Shown: positions 1 through 6,569 of the stretch, piece by piece
Position numbering within the stretch: position 1 is the stretch's first letter
Layout: every line of letters begins with the position of its first letter
Assembly: GCA_938091985.1 (NCBI GenBank)
Contig: CALKOE010000058.1
Coordinates: forward strand, 1-7,386
DNA length: 7,386 nt
Reading direction: 5' to 3'
Source: an uncultured Acidimicrobiales bacterium
GTDB taxonomy: Bacteria > Actinomycetota > Acidimicrobiia > Acidimicrobiales > Aldehydirespiratoraceae
Notes under the pieces: generated by a model
Databases searched by the model: none
The model's input: the letters and a program-made list of their open reading frames with translations, nothing else
Told to the model about the DNA's origin: nothing
Translations under genes and position numbers: made by a program

Positions 1-1
1 G

Positions 2-910
2 CTGCGGCTGTATCCGCACGACACCGATGCGGTCGAGCAACTTGCGCTCATCCGTGCGCAAGCCGCACGCGCCGCCGACGTCGGCTACGACGGTGTGATG
101 GTCAGCGAACACCACGCTGACTTCCCTGGCTACCTCCCGAACCCGATGCAGCTCGCCGGGTTCCTGCTCGATGCGATGCCGTCCGGTTGGGCGGCTGCGT
201 GTCCGTTGTTGCTGCCGATGAAGCCCTACGCGTTGGTGGCCGAGGATCTGGCGTGGCTCGACGCTGCGTATCCCGGTCGAGTCGGCGCCGGGTTCGCTGC
301 GGGCGCGCTCCCGGTCGACTTCGAGCTCGCCGAGGTGCCCTTCGATGAGATCGTCGCTCGCTTCAAAGACGCGTTGCCGCGAGTCGTGGCCGCACTTCGG
401 GGCGACGACGACACGCCGCTCGGCGCCGATCGAGCCATTGCGCGCACCGGCCAACATCCCTTGCCGATGGTCGTTGCTGCGCAGAGTCCGGGCGCCGTTC
501 GGCGCGCCGCTCGGCTCGGGGTCGGAATCCTCTACGACAGCCTGCAGACAGCAGAGGTCACGGCCCGACTGAGCGACGTGTATCTCGAGGCTGGGGGCAC
601 GGGCCCGCGGATCGCCATTCGTCGGGTGTGGATCGGAGACCCGCCAAACGACGAGATGGCCGCGCAGATGGCGCACTACCGGAGCTATGCGCCGGAGTCG
701 GCGATGAAGAACTGGGACGGTGACCAGCTGATAGCGGCGCCCACCCCGGGAGAGGTTGCAGAACGGCTGGGCGACTTCCTCGATGCGGCCAAGTGCGACA
801 CGGTCAACGTGCGGGTGCACGTCAAGGACCTCACTCCCGCGCAGGTCGATGAGCAGCTGTCCCAACACAGCGGCGAGTTCCTCGACACGCTCCGAGCCCG
901 ACTCGCCTGA
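2..910 (+). CDS. LLM-class flavin/F420-dependent oxidoreductase (5' partial)
   Basis: Luciferase-like monooxygenase family protein, predicted cytosolic, using reduced FMN or coenzyme F420 to oxidise or reduce an organic substrate that cannot be named. The reading frame is open from base 2, before the first internal ATG at 95, and the residues encoded there (AARAADVGYDGVMVSEHH) continue the family pattern, so the true start lies left of the window. About 302 residues are visible; members are usually 330-380, so perhaps 10-20 N-terminal residues are missing. Visible family features are the VSEHH strand near the N-terminus, a Pro-rich turn (GYLPNP), a GAGFAAG segment where related proteins carry a Gly-rich turn, and a PMVVAAQSPGAVRRAARLG segment resembling the later beta/alpha unit of the TIM barrel. 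Its TGA overlaps the next ATG by one base (TGATG), implying translational coupling to the CMD-like gene. Family call is firm; cofactor choice (F420 or FMN) is open. Confidence 0.85.
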   Translation: MRLYPHDTDAVEQLALIRAQAARAADVGYDGVMVSEHHADFPGYLPNPMQLAGFLLDAMPSGWAAACPLLLPMKPYALVAEDLAWLDAAYPGRVGAGFAAGALPVDFELAEVPFDEIVARFKDALPRVVAALRGDDDTPLGADRAIARTGQHPLPMVVAAQSPGAVRRAARLGVGILYDSLQTAEVTARLSDVYLEAGGTGPRIAIRRVWIGDPPNDEMAAQMAHYRSYAPESAMKNWDGDQLIAAPTPGEVAERLGDFLDAAKCDTVNVRVHVKDLTPAQVDEQLSQHSGEFLDTLRARLA

Positions 911-1464
911 TGGACGCCGTCGAGCCTCCCGATCCGGCGGCTCTCGACGACGCAACTCGTGAGCTGGTCGCACTCACCGGTTTCCGCAACGGGGGCGAAC
1001 CCTTGGCGATCATCGAGGTGCTTGCCCACCGTCCTGAGATGGTCGGGCCATTTCTCCAGTGGTCGGCGGCGTTGGCCGGGGCCGGGGCGCTCGGCGTGCG
1101 TCGTCACGAGATCGCCGCGCTCCGAGCGAGTTGGCACCATGGGTCCGACTACGAGTGGGGCAACCACGCTCGCTACGCCCTCGACGCTGGTGTGAGCGAG
1201 TCAGAGCTCGATGCGATCGGTCGACCTGATGGTGCGACGACCTTCACCGACGAAGGCGATCGGCTCGTGATCGAGCTCGTGGATCAGATGATCGAGGGCG
1301 GAGAGGCGACGGCTCGAGAGCGAGTTCGGGACCTGCTCGGTGATGCTGCGCTGGTCGATCTGGTCTGGACCGTCGGCCAATATGTCGGCCTGTCGCTCGT
1401 GGCCGACACGCTGGCCCTGCCGATCGGCGACCTTCGACGTGCGCCGCCGCATCCTGATCATTAA
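910..1464 (+). CDS. Carboxymuconolactone decarboxylase (CMD/AhpD-fold) family protein, cysteine-free
   Basis: 184-residue all-helical CMD/AhpD-fold protein. The core motif spans residues 64-86: RRHEIAALRASW followed by HHGSDYEWGNH, the 'SxYEWxxH' version of the CMD signature. AhpD peroxidases carry a CxxC redox pair here; by spacing from Glu67, the two cysteine positions correspond to Ser79 and Glu82, the intervening His to Tyr81, and the last relay His to His86. The protein has no cysteine at all, so thiol peroxidase activity is excluded; a decarboxylase, hydrolase-like or binding role remains possible. The ATG at 910 shares one base with the upstream stop and has no obvious Shine-Dalgarno, which fits coupled translation from the LLM gene. 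LLM oxidoreductase and CMD-like genes side by side suggest consecutive steps on one substrate, but this is inference. The C-terminus is His/Pro-rich and probably disordered. Confidence 0.8.
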   Translation: MDAVEPPDPAALDDATRELVALTGFRNGGEPLAIIEVLAHRPEMVGPFLQWSAALAGAGALGVRRHEIAALRASWHHGSDYEWGNHARYALDAGVSESELDAIGRPDGATTFTDEGDRLVIELVDQMIEGGEATARERVRDLLGDAALVDLVWTVGQYVGLSLVADTLALPIGDLRRAPPHPDH

Positions 1465-1473
1465 GGTCGAGCA

Positions 1474-2127
1474 ATGGCCGAGAACAGTGTTCTGCCAAAT
1501 CCGGAACAGCGTTCCGCCCCCGCATCGGATTCGCTTGCCGAACAACGAGCGGCGCGTCGTGTGCGCCGTCAGCAACAGGCTTACGCGGAGGAGCTGAACG
1601 CGCTCGTCAGTGCGGCATTCGCAGTAGTGGCGCGCACGGGTTCGATCGACGCGTCAGTCAGGGAGATCCTGAAAGAAGCCGGCCTGTCGAACCAAGCCTT
1701 CTATCGCCACGTCGACAGCAAGGACGAACTGCTGTTGCTCATGCTCGACGCAGGGCGACGGACCCTGGTCGACTACCTCGGGCGGCAGATGGCTCCGTGC
1801 CTGACGCCCGCCGATCGAACTGCGATGTGGGTTCGCAGCGTGCTGGCGCAGGGTCGCGATGACGATGTCGCGCGACGCACGAGGCCGTTCATCGCCCAGG
1901 TCGACCGCTTGGCCGAACTCTTCCCGGAAGAGCAGCGCCGCTCCGAAGATCTGCTGATCGATCAGGTCGCTCAGGCCGCGGGCGTACCCACCGAGGTCGC
2001 CACCGCGATCTATGACCTGGCCTTCGGCGCACTGGCCCGCCACCTGCGCCGAGGAACGAAACCAACTGATCGTGACGCCGATGTGCTGATCGCGATGGCC
2101 CAACAATTCGCCCGCAGGGAGAGCTGA
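1474..2127 (+). CDS. TetR/AcrR-family transcriptional regulator
   Basis: 217-residue regulator with a TetR-type N-terminal DNA-binding domain and an all-helical ligand-binding C-terminal domain. The helix-turn-helix lies at about residues 61-80 (SVREILKEAGLS followed by NQAFYRHV) and is followed by the typical DSKDELLLLML start of helix 4. About 40 residues precede the first helix, including an Arg-rich stretch (residues 25-33, RAARRVRRQ), longer than usual for the family; the GTG at 1561 (Val30) is an alternative start but lacks a good Shine-Dalgarno. AAGG at 1463-1466, overlapping the previous stop, supports ATG 1474. Only 9 bases separate it from the CMD-like gene, so there is no room for its own promoter and operator; any operator is likely at the head of the operon, left of the window. 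Its ligand is probably a substrate or acyl-CoA of the pathway (inference). It ends with a TGATG overlap into the cupin gene. Confidence 0.9.
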   Translation: MAENSVLPNPEQRSAPASDSLAEQRAARRVRRQQQAYAEELNALVSAAFAVVARTGSIDASVREILKEAGLSNQAFYRHVDSKDELLLLMLDAGRRTLVDYLGRQMAPCLTPADRTAMWVRSVLAQGRDDDVARRTRPFIAQVDRLAELFPEEQRRSEDLLIDQVAQAAGVPTEVATAIYDLAFGALARHLRRGTKPTDRDADVLIAMAQQFARRES

Positions 2128-2483
2128 TGTCTGAGGACCAACAACCGTCTGAGGATCAACGACGGTGGGGAGATGTCGGCACGACATTGCTCTTCGAGAA
2201 CGATCGAGTGCGGGTGTGGGAGCTTCGCCTCGAACCGGGGGAGCGGTCTGATCTGCACCACCATGAGAACGACTATGTGATGGTGCAGCTCGCCGGCGAC
2301 CAGGTCGCCGCCGAGTTCGAAGCCGACAGTGACGACGCCTTCGGCGGTGCCCAGTTCCCTGATCGAACGATCTCCGGCCCGGTCAGCCCCGGCATGGTGG
2401 TGTGGGGGAGCGCAGGCGGCAAAGAAACCGCGGTCAACGTGGGCACCGAGACCTTCCGGGAGATCGTCGTGGAGCTCAAGTGA
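2127..2483 (+). CDS. Small single-domain cupin-like protein
   Basis: 118-residue protein of the cupin fold. Motif 1 is recognisable at residues 38-57: Gly38, His44-His45-His46, then Gly57 closing the strand (DYVMVQLAG). Motif 2 begins with a Pro-Gly turn (Pro88-Gly89) and ends in NVG at 104-106 and a typical FREIVVELK final strand, but the expected metal-binding His is not there; by spacing from AG at 96-97 that position is Glu100. The protein may therefore bind metal with a His/Glu set or be a non-catalytic sensor or binding protein. Start at ATG 2127 is supported by AGGGAG at 2116-2121, five bases upstream. It lies between the regulator and the OFOR genes and overlaps the gamma-subunit start by 4 bases, so it is probably made together with the OFOR. 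Small cupins can act as dioxygenases, isomerases or stress sensors; no specific reaction is supported. Confidence 0.75.
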   Translation: MSEDQQPSEDQRRWGDVGTTLLFENDRVRVWELRLEPGERSDLHHHENDYVMVQLAGDQVAAEFEADSDDAFGGAQFPDRTISGPVSPGMVVWGSAGGKETAVNVGTETFREIVVELK

Positions 2484-3028
2484 GCGAACGCGAAGTGCTG
2501 CTCACCGGGATCGGTGGGCAGGGAGTGCAGCTCGCCGCTCGCGTGCTCGCCGAGGCAGCAATCGTCGACGGGAAAGAGGTGCAGTTCTTCGCGAGCTATG
2601 GCGGCATGATGCGCGGCGGCAACACCGATGCGACGGTCGTGGTGGCCGACGAACCGATCGATGCTCCACCAGTGGTGGCCAAGGCGTGGGCCGTGCTCGG
2701 CATCCACCCCGCCCACCTCGCCGATCCGTTGGCGCGGCTTCGCGGCGATGGCATCCTGCTCCTCAACACCTCGGTGGTCGAGGTCGACGGCGTCGAGTCA
2801 CCCGATGGAGTCACCCGGCTCGAGCTCGCGTGCTCCACGGTCGCCCACGATGTTGGCAACCCCATGGCCGGCGCGCTGGTCGCAGTCGGCGCCCTCGCCG
2901 CATCGACCGGGCTGGTCGAACTCGCCTCACTCGAGGCTGGTGTCGATCGAGCACTGCCGAGCTATCGGCGCCAACACGTCGAGTCGAGCGTGGCGGCCAT
3001 TCGAGCCGGAGCGGAGCTGGTGGCATGA
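2480..3028 (+). CDS. 2-oxoacid:ferredoxin oxidoreductase, gamma subunit
   Basis: 182-residue gamma (catalytic-domain C) subunit of a four-subunit 2-oxoacid:ferredoxin oxidoreductase; in the family this subunit helps bind CoA. Visible signatures are the N-terminal TGIGGQGVQLAARVLA (residues 9-24), SYGGMMRGGNTDATVVV (39-55, matching the SYGxEMRGG motif) and GNPMAGALVAVGALA near residues 126-140. Length is typical. The frame is open from 2402, but the start is placed at GTG 2480: it begins directly before the conserved GIGGQG strand, has GGAG at 2471-2474 five bases upstream, and overlaps the cupin stop as GTGA. The longer reading would add about 26 atypical Arg-rich residues lying over the cupin. 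The gene ends with an ATGA overlap into the ferredoxin subunit. The variant RGGNTDA, where relatives often have RGGTxxx, is a small departure. Specificity (pyruvate, 2-oxoglutarate, branched-chain or aryl-pyruvate) cannot be told from this subunit. Confidence 0.92.
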   Translation: MSEREVLLTGIGGQGVQLAARVLAEAAIVDGKEVQFFASYGGMMRGGNTDATVVVADEPIDAPPVVAKAWAVLGIHPAHLADPLARLRGDGILLLNTSVVEVDGVESPDGVTRLELACSTVAHDVGNPMAGALVAVGALAASTGLVELASLEAGVDRALPSYRRQHVESSVAAIRAGAELVA

Positions 3029-3276
3029 CCCTCACCCGTGGAACCGTCGTGATCGACCGCGAGGCCTGCAAGGGATGCGACCTGTGCATCGATGCCTGTC
3101 CGCCTCGGGTGTTGGAGATGACCACCACCGTTGTGAACACCATCGGGCATCGGTTCCCGTTGCTGATCGCTCCGGGCTGCACGGGCTGCAAGGCCTGTTC
3201 GCAGATCTGCCCGGACTTCTGTTTCCAGGTCTACAAGTTCGATGAGCCGAAGGAGATCCCGTGGCCCGTCGACTGA
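3025..3276 (+). CDS. 2-oxoacid:ferredoxin oxidoreductase, delta (2x[4Fe-4S] ferredoxin) subunit
   Basis: 83-residue ferredoxin-like subunit that carries electrons from the TPP site to an external ferredoxin. Two complete CxxCxxCxxxCP cluster motifs are visible: Cys15, 18, 21, 25 and Cys52, 55, 58, 62, giving two [4Fe-4S] clusters, plus an extra Cys66. The motifs are 26 residues apart, joined by a linker that reads like the usual beta-hairpin (RFPLLIAPG). Length is normal for the delta/VorD/PorD type. Start ATG 3025 overlaps the gamma stop as ATGA, with GGAG at 3013-3016 eight bases upstream; an open frame runs further left but that sequence overlaps the gamma gene in a poor, Arg-rich reading. 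The C-terminus (EPKEIPWPVD) overlaps the start of the alpha gene by 16 bases. The separate delta gene places this complex in the four-subunit OFOR class rather than the fused or two-subunit KorAB types known from mycobacteria and streptomycetes. Confidence 0.93.
   Translation: MTLTRGTVVIDREACKGCDLCIDACPPRVLEMTTTVVNTIGHRFPLLIAPGCTGCKACSQICPDFCFQVYKFDEPKEIPWPVD
3250..3255 (+). promoter_or_regulatory. Shine-Dalgarno site fixing the GTG start of the alpha subunit
   Basis: AAGGAG lies five bases before GTG 3261. A competing ATG at 3276 would give the familiar TGATG one-base overlap with the ferredoxin stop, but it is 20 bases from this site and would drop MARRL, residues that resemble the start of VorB-type alpha subunits. 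The site therefore favours the GTG start and a 16-base overlap. Confidence 0.7.
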
Positions 3277-4358
3277 TGGAAGGCTCGGAGGCGATTGCCG
3301 AGGCGATGGTCGCAGTCGACTGTCGATTCTTTGCTGGGTACCCGATGACGCCGTTCACGGAGATCCTCGAACGGATGGCAGAGTTTCTGCCGCCTGTCGG
3401 CGGGGTCTGCATGAACGCTGAGTCCGAACTCGAGGCCATCGGCATGGCGTGGGGGGCTGCCGCCACCGGCGCTCGCGCCGCGACCGGTTCGACCGGTCAG
3501 GGTCTTGCGCTGATGCAGGAGTCGATTTCGGAGATGTGCACGGCCCGCATCCCGCTCGTGGTGATCAACATGGGGCGCGGCCAGGGCGACTACTTCCAGG
3601 CCACCCGCGGAGGTGGCCATGGCGACTATCGCACCCCGGTGCTGGCGCCGAGCACGGTCGCCGAGGCGGTGGAACTCGTACCGCTCGCCTTCGATCTCGC
3701 CGATCGGTGGCGAAATCCGGTCCTGATCTACGGCGACTACTACCTGGGCCACACCAGCCAGGCAGTCGAAGTTCAATCAAAAGATCATGCTTCGACAGGC
3801 CGTGCGGTCGCGGACAAGCCGTGGGCGCTCGACGGTTCCACCGGTGGGTCGGGGCGAGCGAAATTGCTCTCATCGTTGGGTGAGGCCAAGCAGCGCGATG
3901 GCGTTGGCTATGACCTCGCTGAGCACCTCGAGCGGGCGGGCGCGGCCACCCTCGAGATGGGCGCAGGGATCGAACCGTTTTGTGATGTGGGCCATTGCGA
4001 CGATGCCGATCTGGTCGTCGTCGCGTTCGGCACGATTGGTCGGTTCGTTCGCTGGGTGGTCAAGGAGCTTCGATCCGAGGGACACCGGGTCGGCTACGTG
4101 CGCCCGATCACGCTGTTCCCGTTCCCCACCGAGGCAGTGGTCGAGGCTGCCGCCGGGGCCCGCTCCGTTGCGGTCTACGAGAACAACCTCGGCCAGATGA
4201 TCGACGACGTGCGCCTCAGCGTGCTCGGGTCGTGTCCCGTCGAGTTCATCGGGGGCCTTTCGATGGACTCCTCGGGGTTCGGTGTGGGGCCGGAAATCGA
4301 TGCGCCGAAGATCCGAGCCCGGATCCTCGCCGAACTCGAACGAGTGGAGGCTCGCTAA
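3261..4358 (+). CDS. 2-oxoacid:ferredoxin oxidoreductase, alpha subunit (VorB-like)
   Basis: 365-residue alpha subunit of the OFOR, containing the pyrimidine-binding TPP domain and the transketolase C-terminal-like domain. Features in order: MEGSEAIAEA (residues 6-15), GYPMTPFTEI (26-35) with the conserved Tyr-Pro-x-Thr-Pro, NAESELEAIGMAWGAA (52-67) with the Glu expected to contact the TPP pyrimidine, GSTGQGLALMQE (76-87), QGDYFQATRGGGHGDYR (108-124), LAFDLADRWRNPVLIYGDY (142-160), then a linker with low similarity (about 170-240) and the C-terminal domain with AFGT (255-258), RPITLFPFP (281-289) and YENNLGQM (306-313). This resembles VorB-type subunits best, from memory. The segment between VVINM and QGDYFQ is only three residues (GRG), where relatives carry a longer Gly/Pro-rich loop. 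Start is GTG 3261; it ends TAATG, sharing one base with the beta gene. Assignment to an OFOR is firm; substrate is not. Confidence 0.92.
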   Translation: MARRLMEGSEAIAEAMVAVDCRFFAGYPMTPFTEILERMAEFLPPVGGVCMNAESELEAIGMAWGAAATGARAATGSTGQGLALMQESISEMCTARIPLVVINMGRGQGDYFQATRGGGHGDYRTPVLAPSTVAEAVELVPLAFDLADRWRNPVLIYGDYYLGHTSQAVEVQSKDHASTGRAVADKPWALDGSTGGSGRAKLLSSLGEAKQRDGVGYDLAEHLERAGAATLEMGAGIEPFCDVGHCDDADLVVVAFGTIGRFVRWVVKELRSEGHRVGYVRPITLFPFPTEAVVEAAAGARSVAVYENNLGQMIDDVRLSVLGSCPVEFIGGLSMDSSGFGVGPEIDAPKIRARILAELERVEAR

Positions 4359-5176
4359 TGGACACAGAACTCGTGGGTCAACGCGTCGTCTTGCGCACAG
4401 ATCGCCGTCCCGACGACGCGACGCTGGTCGACGACTTCACACCGGAGCTTGTCGACGTGGGCGCGCATCATCTGTGTCCTGGATGTGGCGAACCGATCGC
4501 GATTCGCTCTGCCGTGGAGTGCATCGCCGAGCTCGGCGCCGTCGAGCGCACGATCTCGGTATTCGGCATCGGGTGCTACACCGCCTTCTCCAACAATCTC
4601 GACATCGAGGTGCTGCAGGCGCTCCACGGCCGAGCGCCGTCGCTGGCCACCGGTGTGAAACGGATGCGCCCCGATGCGCTGGTACTCACGGTGCAAGGCG
4701 ATGGCGACATGGTCAACGAGGGTCTCCAGGAAGTGCTCCACGCCGCGGCGCGGGGCGAGAACATCACCTGCGTGCTGTTGAACAATGGCGTGTTCGGTGA
4801 AACCGGCGGCCACATCACCTCCACCACCGTGCTCGGACAGCGAACCAAGAACACCCTCGATGGGCGCGACGCCGAACGAGACGGCTACCCGATCCTGATC
4901 GGCGACCTGATCGCCTCGATGGGCGGCACCGCCTACGCCGCTCGTGGCGCGGTCAACGACGCCGGCAACGTCGCCCGCACCCGGCGCATGCTGGCGGCTG
5001 CATTTGCCACCCAGGAGCGAGGCGAGGGTTTCTCGTTCGTGGAGATCCTCACCATGTGTCCGACCGGTTGGTTCATCGAGACTCAGGAATCCCCTGACTA
5101 TCTCGCCGATGTCATCGCCGGCACGCACCAGATCGGGGTCCTCAAGGGCGGAGATGTCCCGAAGGGCGATCGATGA
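4358..5176 (+). CDS. 2-oxoacid:ferredoxin oxidoreductase, beta (TPP-binding) subunit
   Basis: 272-residue beta subunit that binds the TPP diphosphate and probably one [4Fe-4S] cluster. Visible: LCPGCGEPIAIR (39-50; Cys40 and Cys43 likely cluster ligands), GIGCYTAF (70-77, Cys73), HGRAPSLATGVKR (90-102), the TPP/Mg motif GDGD at 114-117 ending in NN at 142-143, the FGETGGHITSTTVLGQ segment (146-161) and VEILTMCPTGW (228-238, Cys234). Length fits VorA/PorB-type subunits, and HGRAPxxATG and the C-terminal CPTxW segment recall VOR. The sequence FGETGGH differs from the usual YGMTGGQ. A roughly 35-residue N-terminal extension precedes the first cysteine motif. Start ATG 4358 overlaps the alpha stop by one base and has GTGGAGG at 4344-4350 seven bases upstream. 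It overlaps the acyl-CoA ligase gene by 4 bases, tying the ligase to the OFOR. Confidence 0.92.
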   Translation: MDTELVGQRVVLRTDRRPDDATLVDDFTPELVDVGAHHLCPGCGEPIAIRSAVECIAELGAVERTISVFGIGCYTAFSNNLDIEVLQALHGRAPSLATGVKRMRPDALVLTVQGDGDMVNEGLQEVLHAAARGENITCVLLNNGVFGETGGHITSTTVLGQRTKNTLDGRDAERDGYPILIGDLIASMGGTAYAARGAVNDAGNVARTRRMLAAAFATQERGEGFSFVEILTMCPTGWFIETQESPDYLADVIAGTHQIGVLKGGDVPKGDR

Positions 5177-6564
5177 CCGTTCCGTTGCTTGTGGGCGATG
5201 TGTTGCGCAACGCGTCGGTGGGAGCTCCTGATCGTGCGGCAATCGTGCTCGGCGCCGAACAGCGGACGTTCTCGGAGCTGATCGAGGCCGGTGAGCGGTT
5301 GGCGGCCGGTCTCCAGCGACGAGGCATCGGCGCCGGCGATGTCGTGCTGGTGCTCGGCACCGTGGCGATCGACATGGCCGACCTCTTTGTCGGCTGTGCC
5401 TTGTTGGGGGCGGTGTTCGCGCCGGTCGACCCTCGGCTCCCCGAGGAGACATTGGCCGCGATCGAGAGCCTTGCGGCGCCCGCGCTCGTTGTTCGCTCGG
5501 GCGAGATCGATGCGCTCGCCGATGGCGGAGCGACCGTCGCTGCGGCAGTGTCCGAGTCGGACCCCCACGTGGTGTTCTTCACCTCGGGCACGAGCGGCCT
5601 GCCCAAGGGCGTGGTCATTTCTCACCGGGTGAGCGTGCTGCGGAGCCATCCAGGTTCACAGCTCGAGCCGAGGGGCGCGCTGGTGTGCCCCTATCCGCTC
5701 TTTCACATGGCGGGCTGGACGATGGCGATGCAGCAGTGGCACGCCCGCGACACCGTGGTGTTTCTCGATTCGCCAACGGCGCCGGAGATCATCGCCGCGG
5801 TCCGCGACCACGATGCCGCGCGACTCAACGCGATTCCCGGTGTGTGGCAGCGGATCCTTGATGACCTCCGAGAGACCGGCGCCGAGCCGCTCTCGTCGCT
5901 GCGCTTTGCCGACACCGGCACCTACGCCACGCCGCCGGAGCTGCTCGCAGCAATCGCAGAGGCCGCGCCCAACGCGCATGTCCGCGTGTTCTACGGCTCG
6001 ACCGAAGTCGGCAACGTGACTGCGCTCGACCACGGTGACGTGCTCGAACGTGTGGGCAGTTGTGGACGACCGAGTCCGCTGGTCGAGCTTCGCCTCGGCG
6101 ACGGCGACGAGATGCTTGTCCGCACACCTGTGGCGTTCACTGGGTATCTCAACGATGCCGATGCGACCGAGGCGGCCTTCGACGGCGACTGGTTTCGCAC
6201 CGGCGACGTCGCTGCAGTCGATGCCGACGGCTTCATCTCGATCGTGGGTCGGCTCGGCCAGATCATCCGGACCGGAGGCGAGTCGGTGTCGCCCTCGCAG
6301 GTGGAACAGGTCTTCATCGGGATGGAGGGCATCGCCGACGTTGCGGTGATCGGCGTGCCCGACGCCCAGTGGGGTGAAGTTGTGACGCTCTGTGTCGTCG
6401 CCGACGCCGATCTCTCGCTCGAAGCCCTGCTGACCGACATTGAGCTTGCCCCCCACGCGCGGCCGAGGCGTCTCGAGTTCGTCGACGAGATTCCCCGCAC
6501 GGCTGCGACCGGCCAGATCGATCGGCGCAGACTCCTCAGCCTGGTGGTCGATCGGCCGATGTAG
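5173..6564 (+). CDS. AMP-binding acyl-CoA ligase family protein lacking the A10 lysine
   Basis: 463-residue member of the ANL adenylating superfamily, short for an acyl-CoA synthetase (usually 500-560). Recognised core motifs: A3 P-loop TSGTSGLPKGV (137-147, Lys145), A4-like PLFHMAGW (175-182), A5 YGSTEVG (274-280), A7 WFRTGD (340-345, Asp345), A8 GRLGQIIRTGGESVSP (359-374) and A10 PRTAATGQIDRRRL (441-454). The A10 position that is normally the catalytic Lys of adenylation is Gln448 (CAG codon, one base from AAG), and the A8 hinge position usually held by Asp or Lys is Gly362. Known chemistry of the family says the A10 Lys serves adenylate formation and the rotated conformation serves thioester formation. 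Either activity is reduced or the protein has another role, such as binding an acyl-CoA. Start ATG 5173 overlaps the beta stop as ATGA with AAGGG at 5162-5166. Co-translation with the OFOR suggests the same acyl-CoA pool. Confidence 0.88.
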   Translation: MTVPLLVGDVLRNASVGAPDRAAIVLGAEQRTFSELIEAGERLAAGLQRRGIGAGDVVLVLGTVAIDMADLFVGCALLGAVFAPVDPRLPEETLAAIESLAAPALVVRSGEIDALADGGATVAAAVSESDPHVVFFTSGTSGLPKGVVISHRVSVLRSHPGSQLEPRGALVCPYPLFHMAGWTMAMQQWHARDTVVFLDSPTAPEIIAAVRDHDAARLNAIPGVWQRILDDLRETGAEPLSSLRFADTGTYATPPELLAAIAEAAPNAHVRVFYGSTEVGNVTALDHGDVLERVGSCGRPSPLVELRLGDGDEMLVRTPVAFTGYLNDADATEAAFDGDWFRTGDVAAVDADGFISIVGRLGQIIRTGGESVSPSQVEQVFIGMEGIADVAVIGVPDAQWGEVVTLCVVADADLSLEALLTDIELAPHARPRRLEFVDEIPRTAATGQIDRRRLLSLVVDRPM

Positions 6565-6569
6565 GTCGT

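Noticed and set aside
685..1167. Minus-strand open frame across the LLM/CMD junction
   Set aside because: Overlaps two well-supported plus-strand genes and has no domain pattern.
3995..4357. Upstream extension of the beta-subunit reading frame
   Set aside because: The frame stays open over the alpha gene, but its product is Arg/Pro-rich and unlike any OFOR subunit. ATG 4358 has a good Shine-Dalgarno and sits before the family sequence.
4355..5452. Long 365-residue minus-strand open frame
   Set aside because: It lies antisense to the beta subunit and ligase, has Arg/His-rich composition with no recognisable motif, and is expected as a shadow in GC-rich coding DNA.
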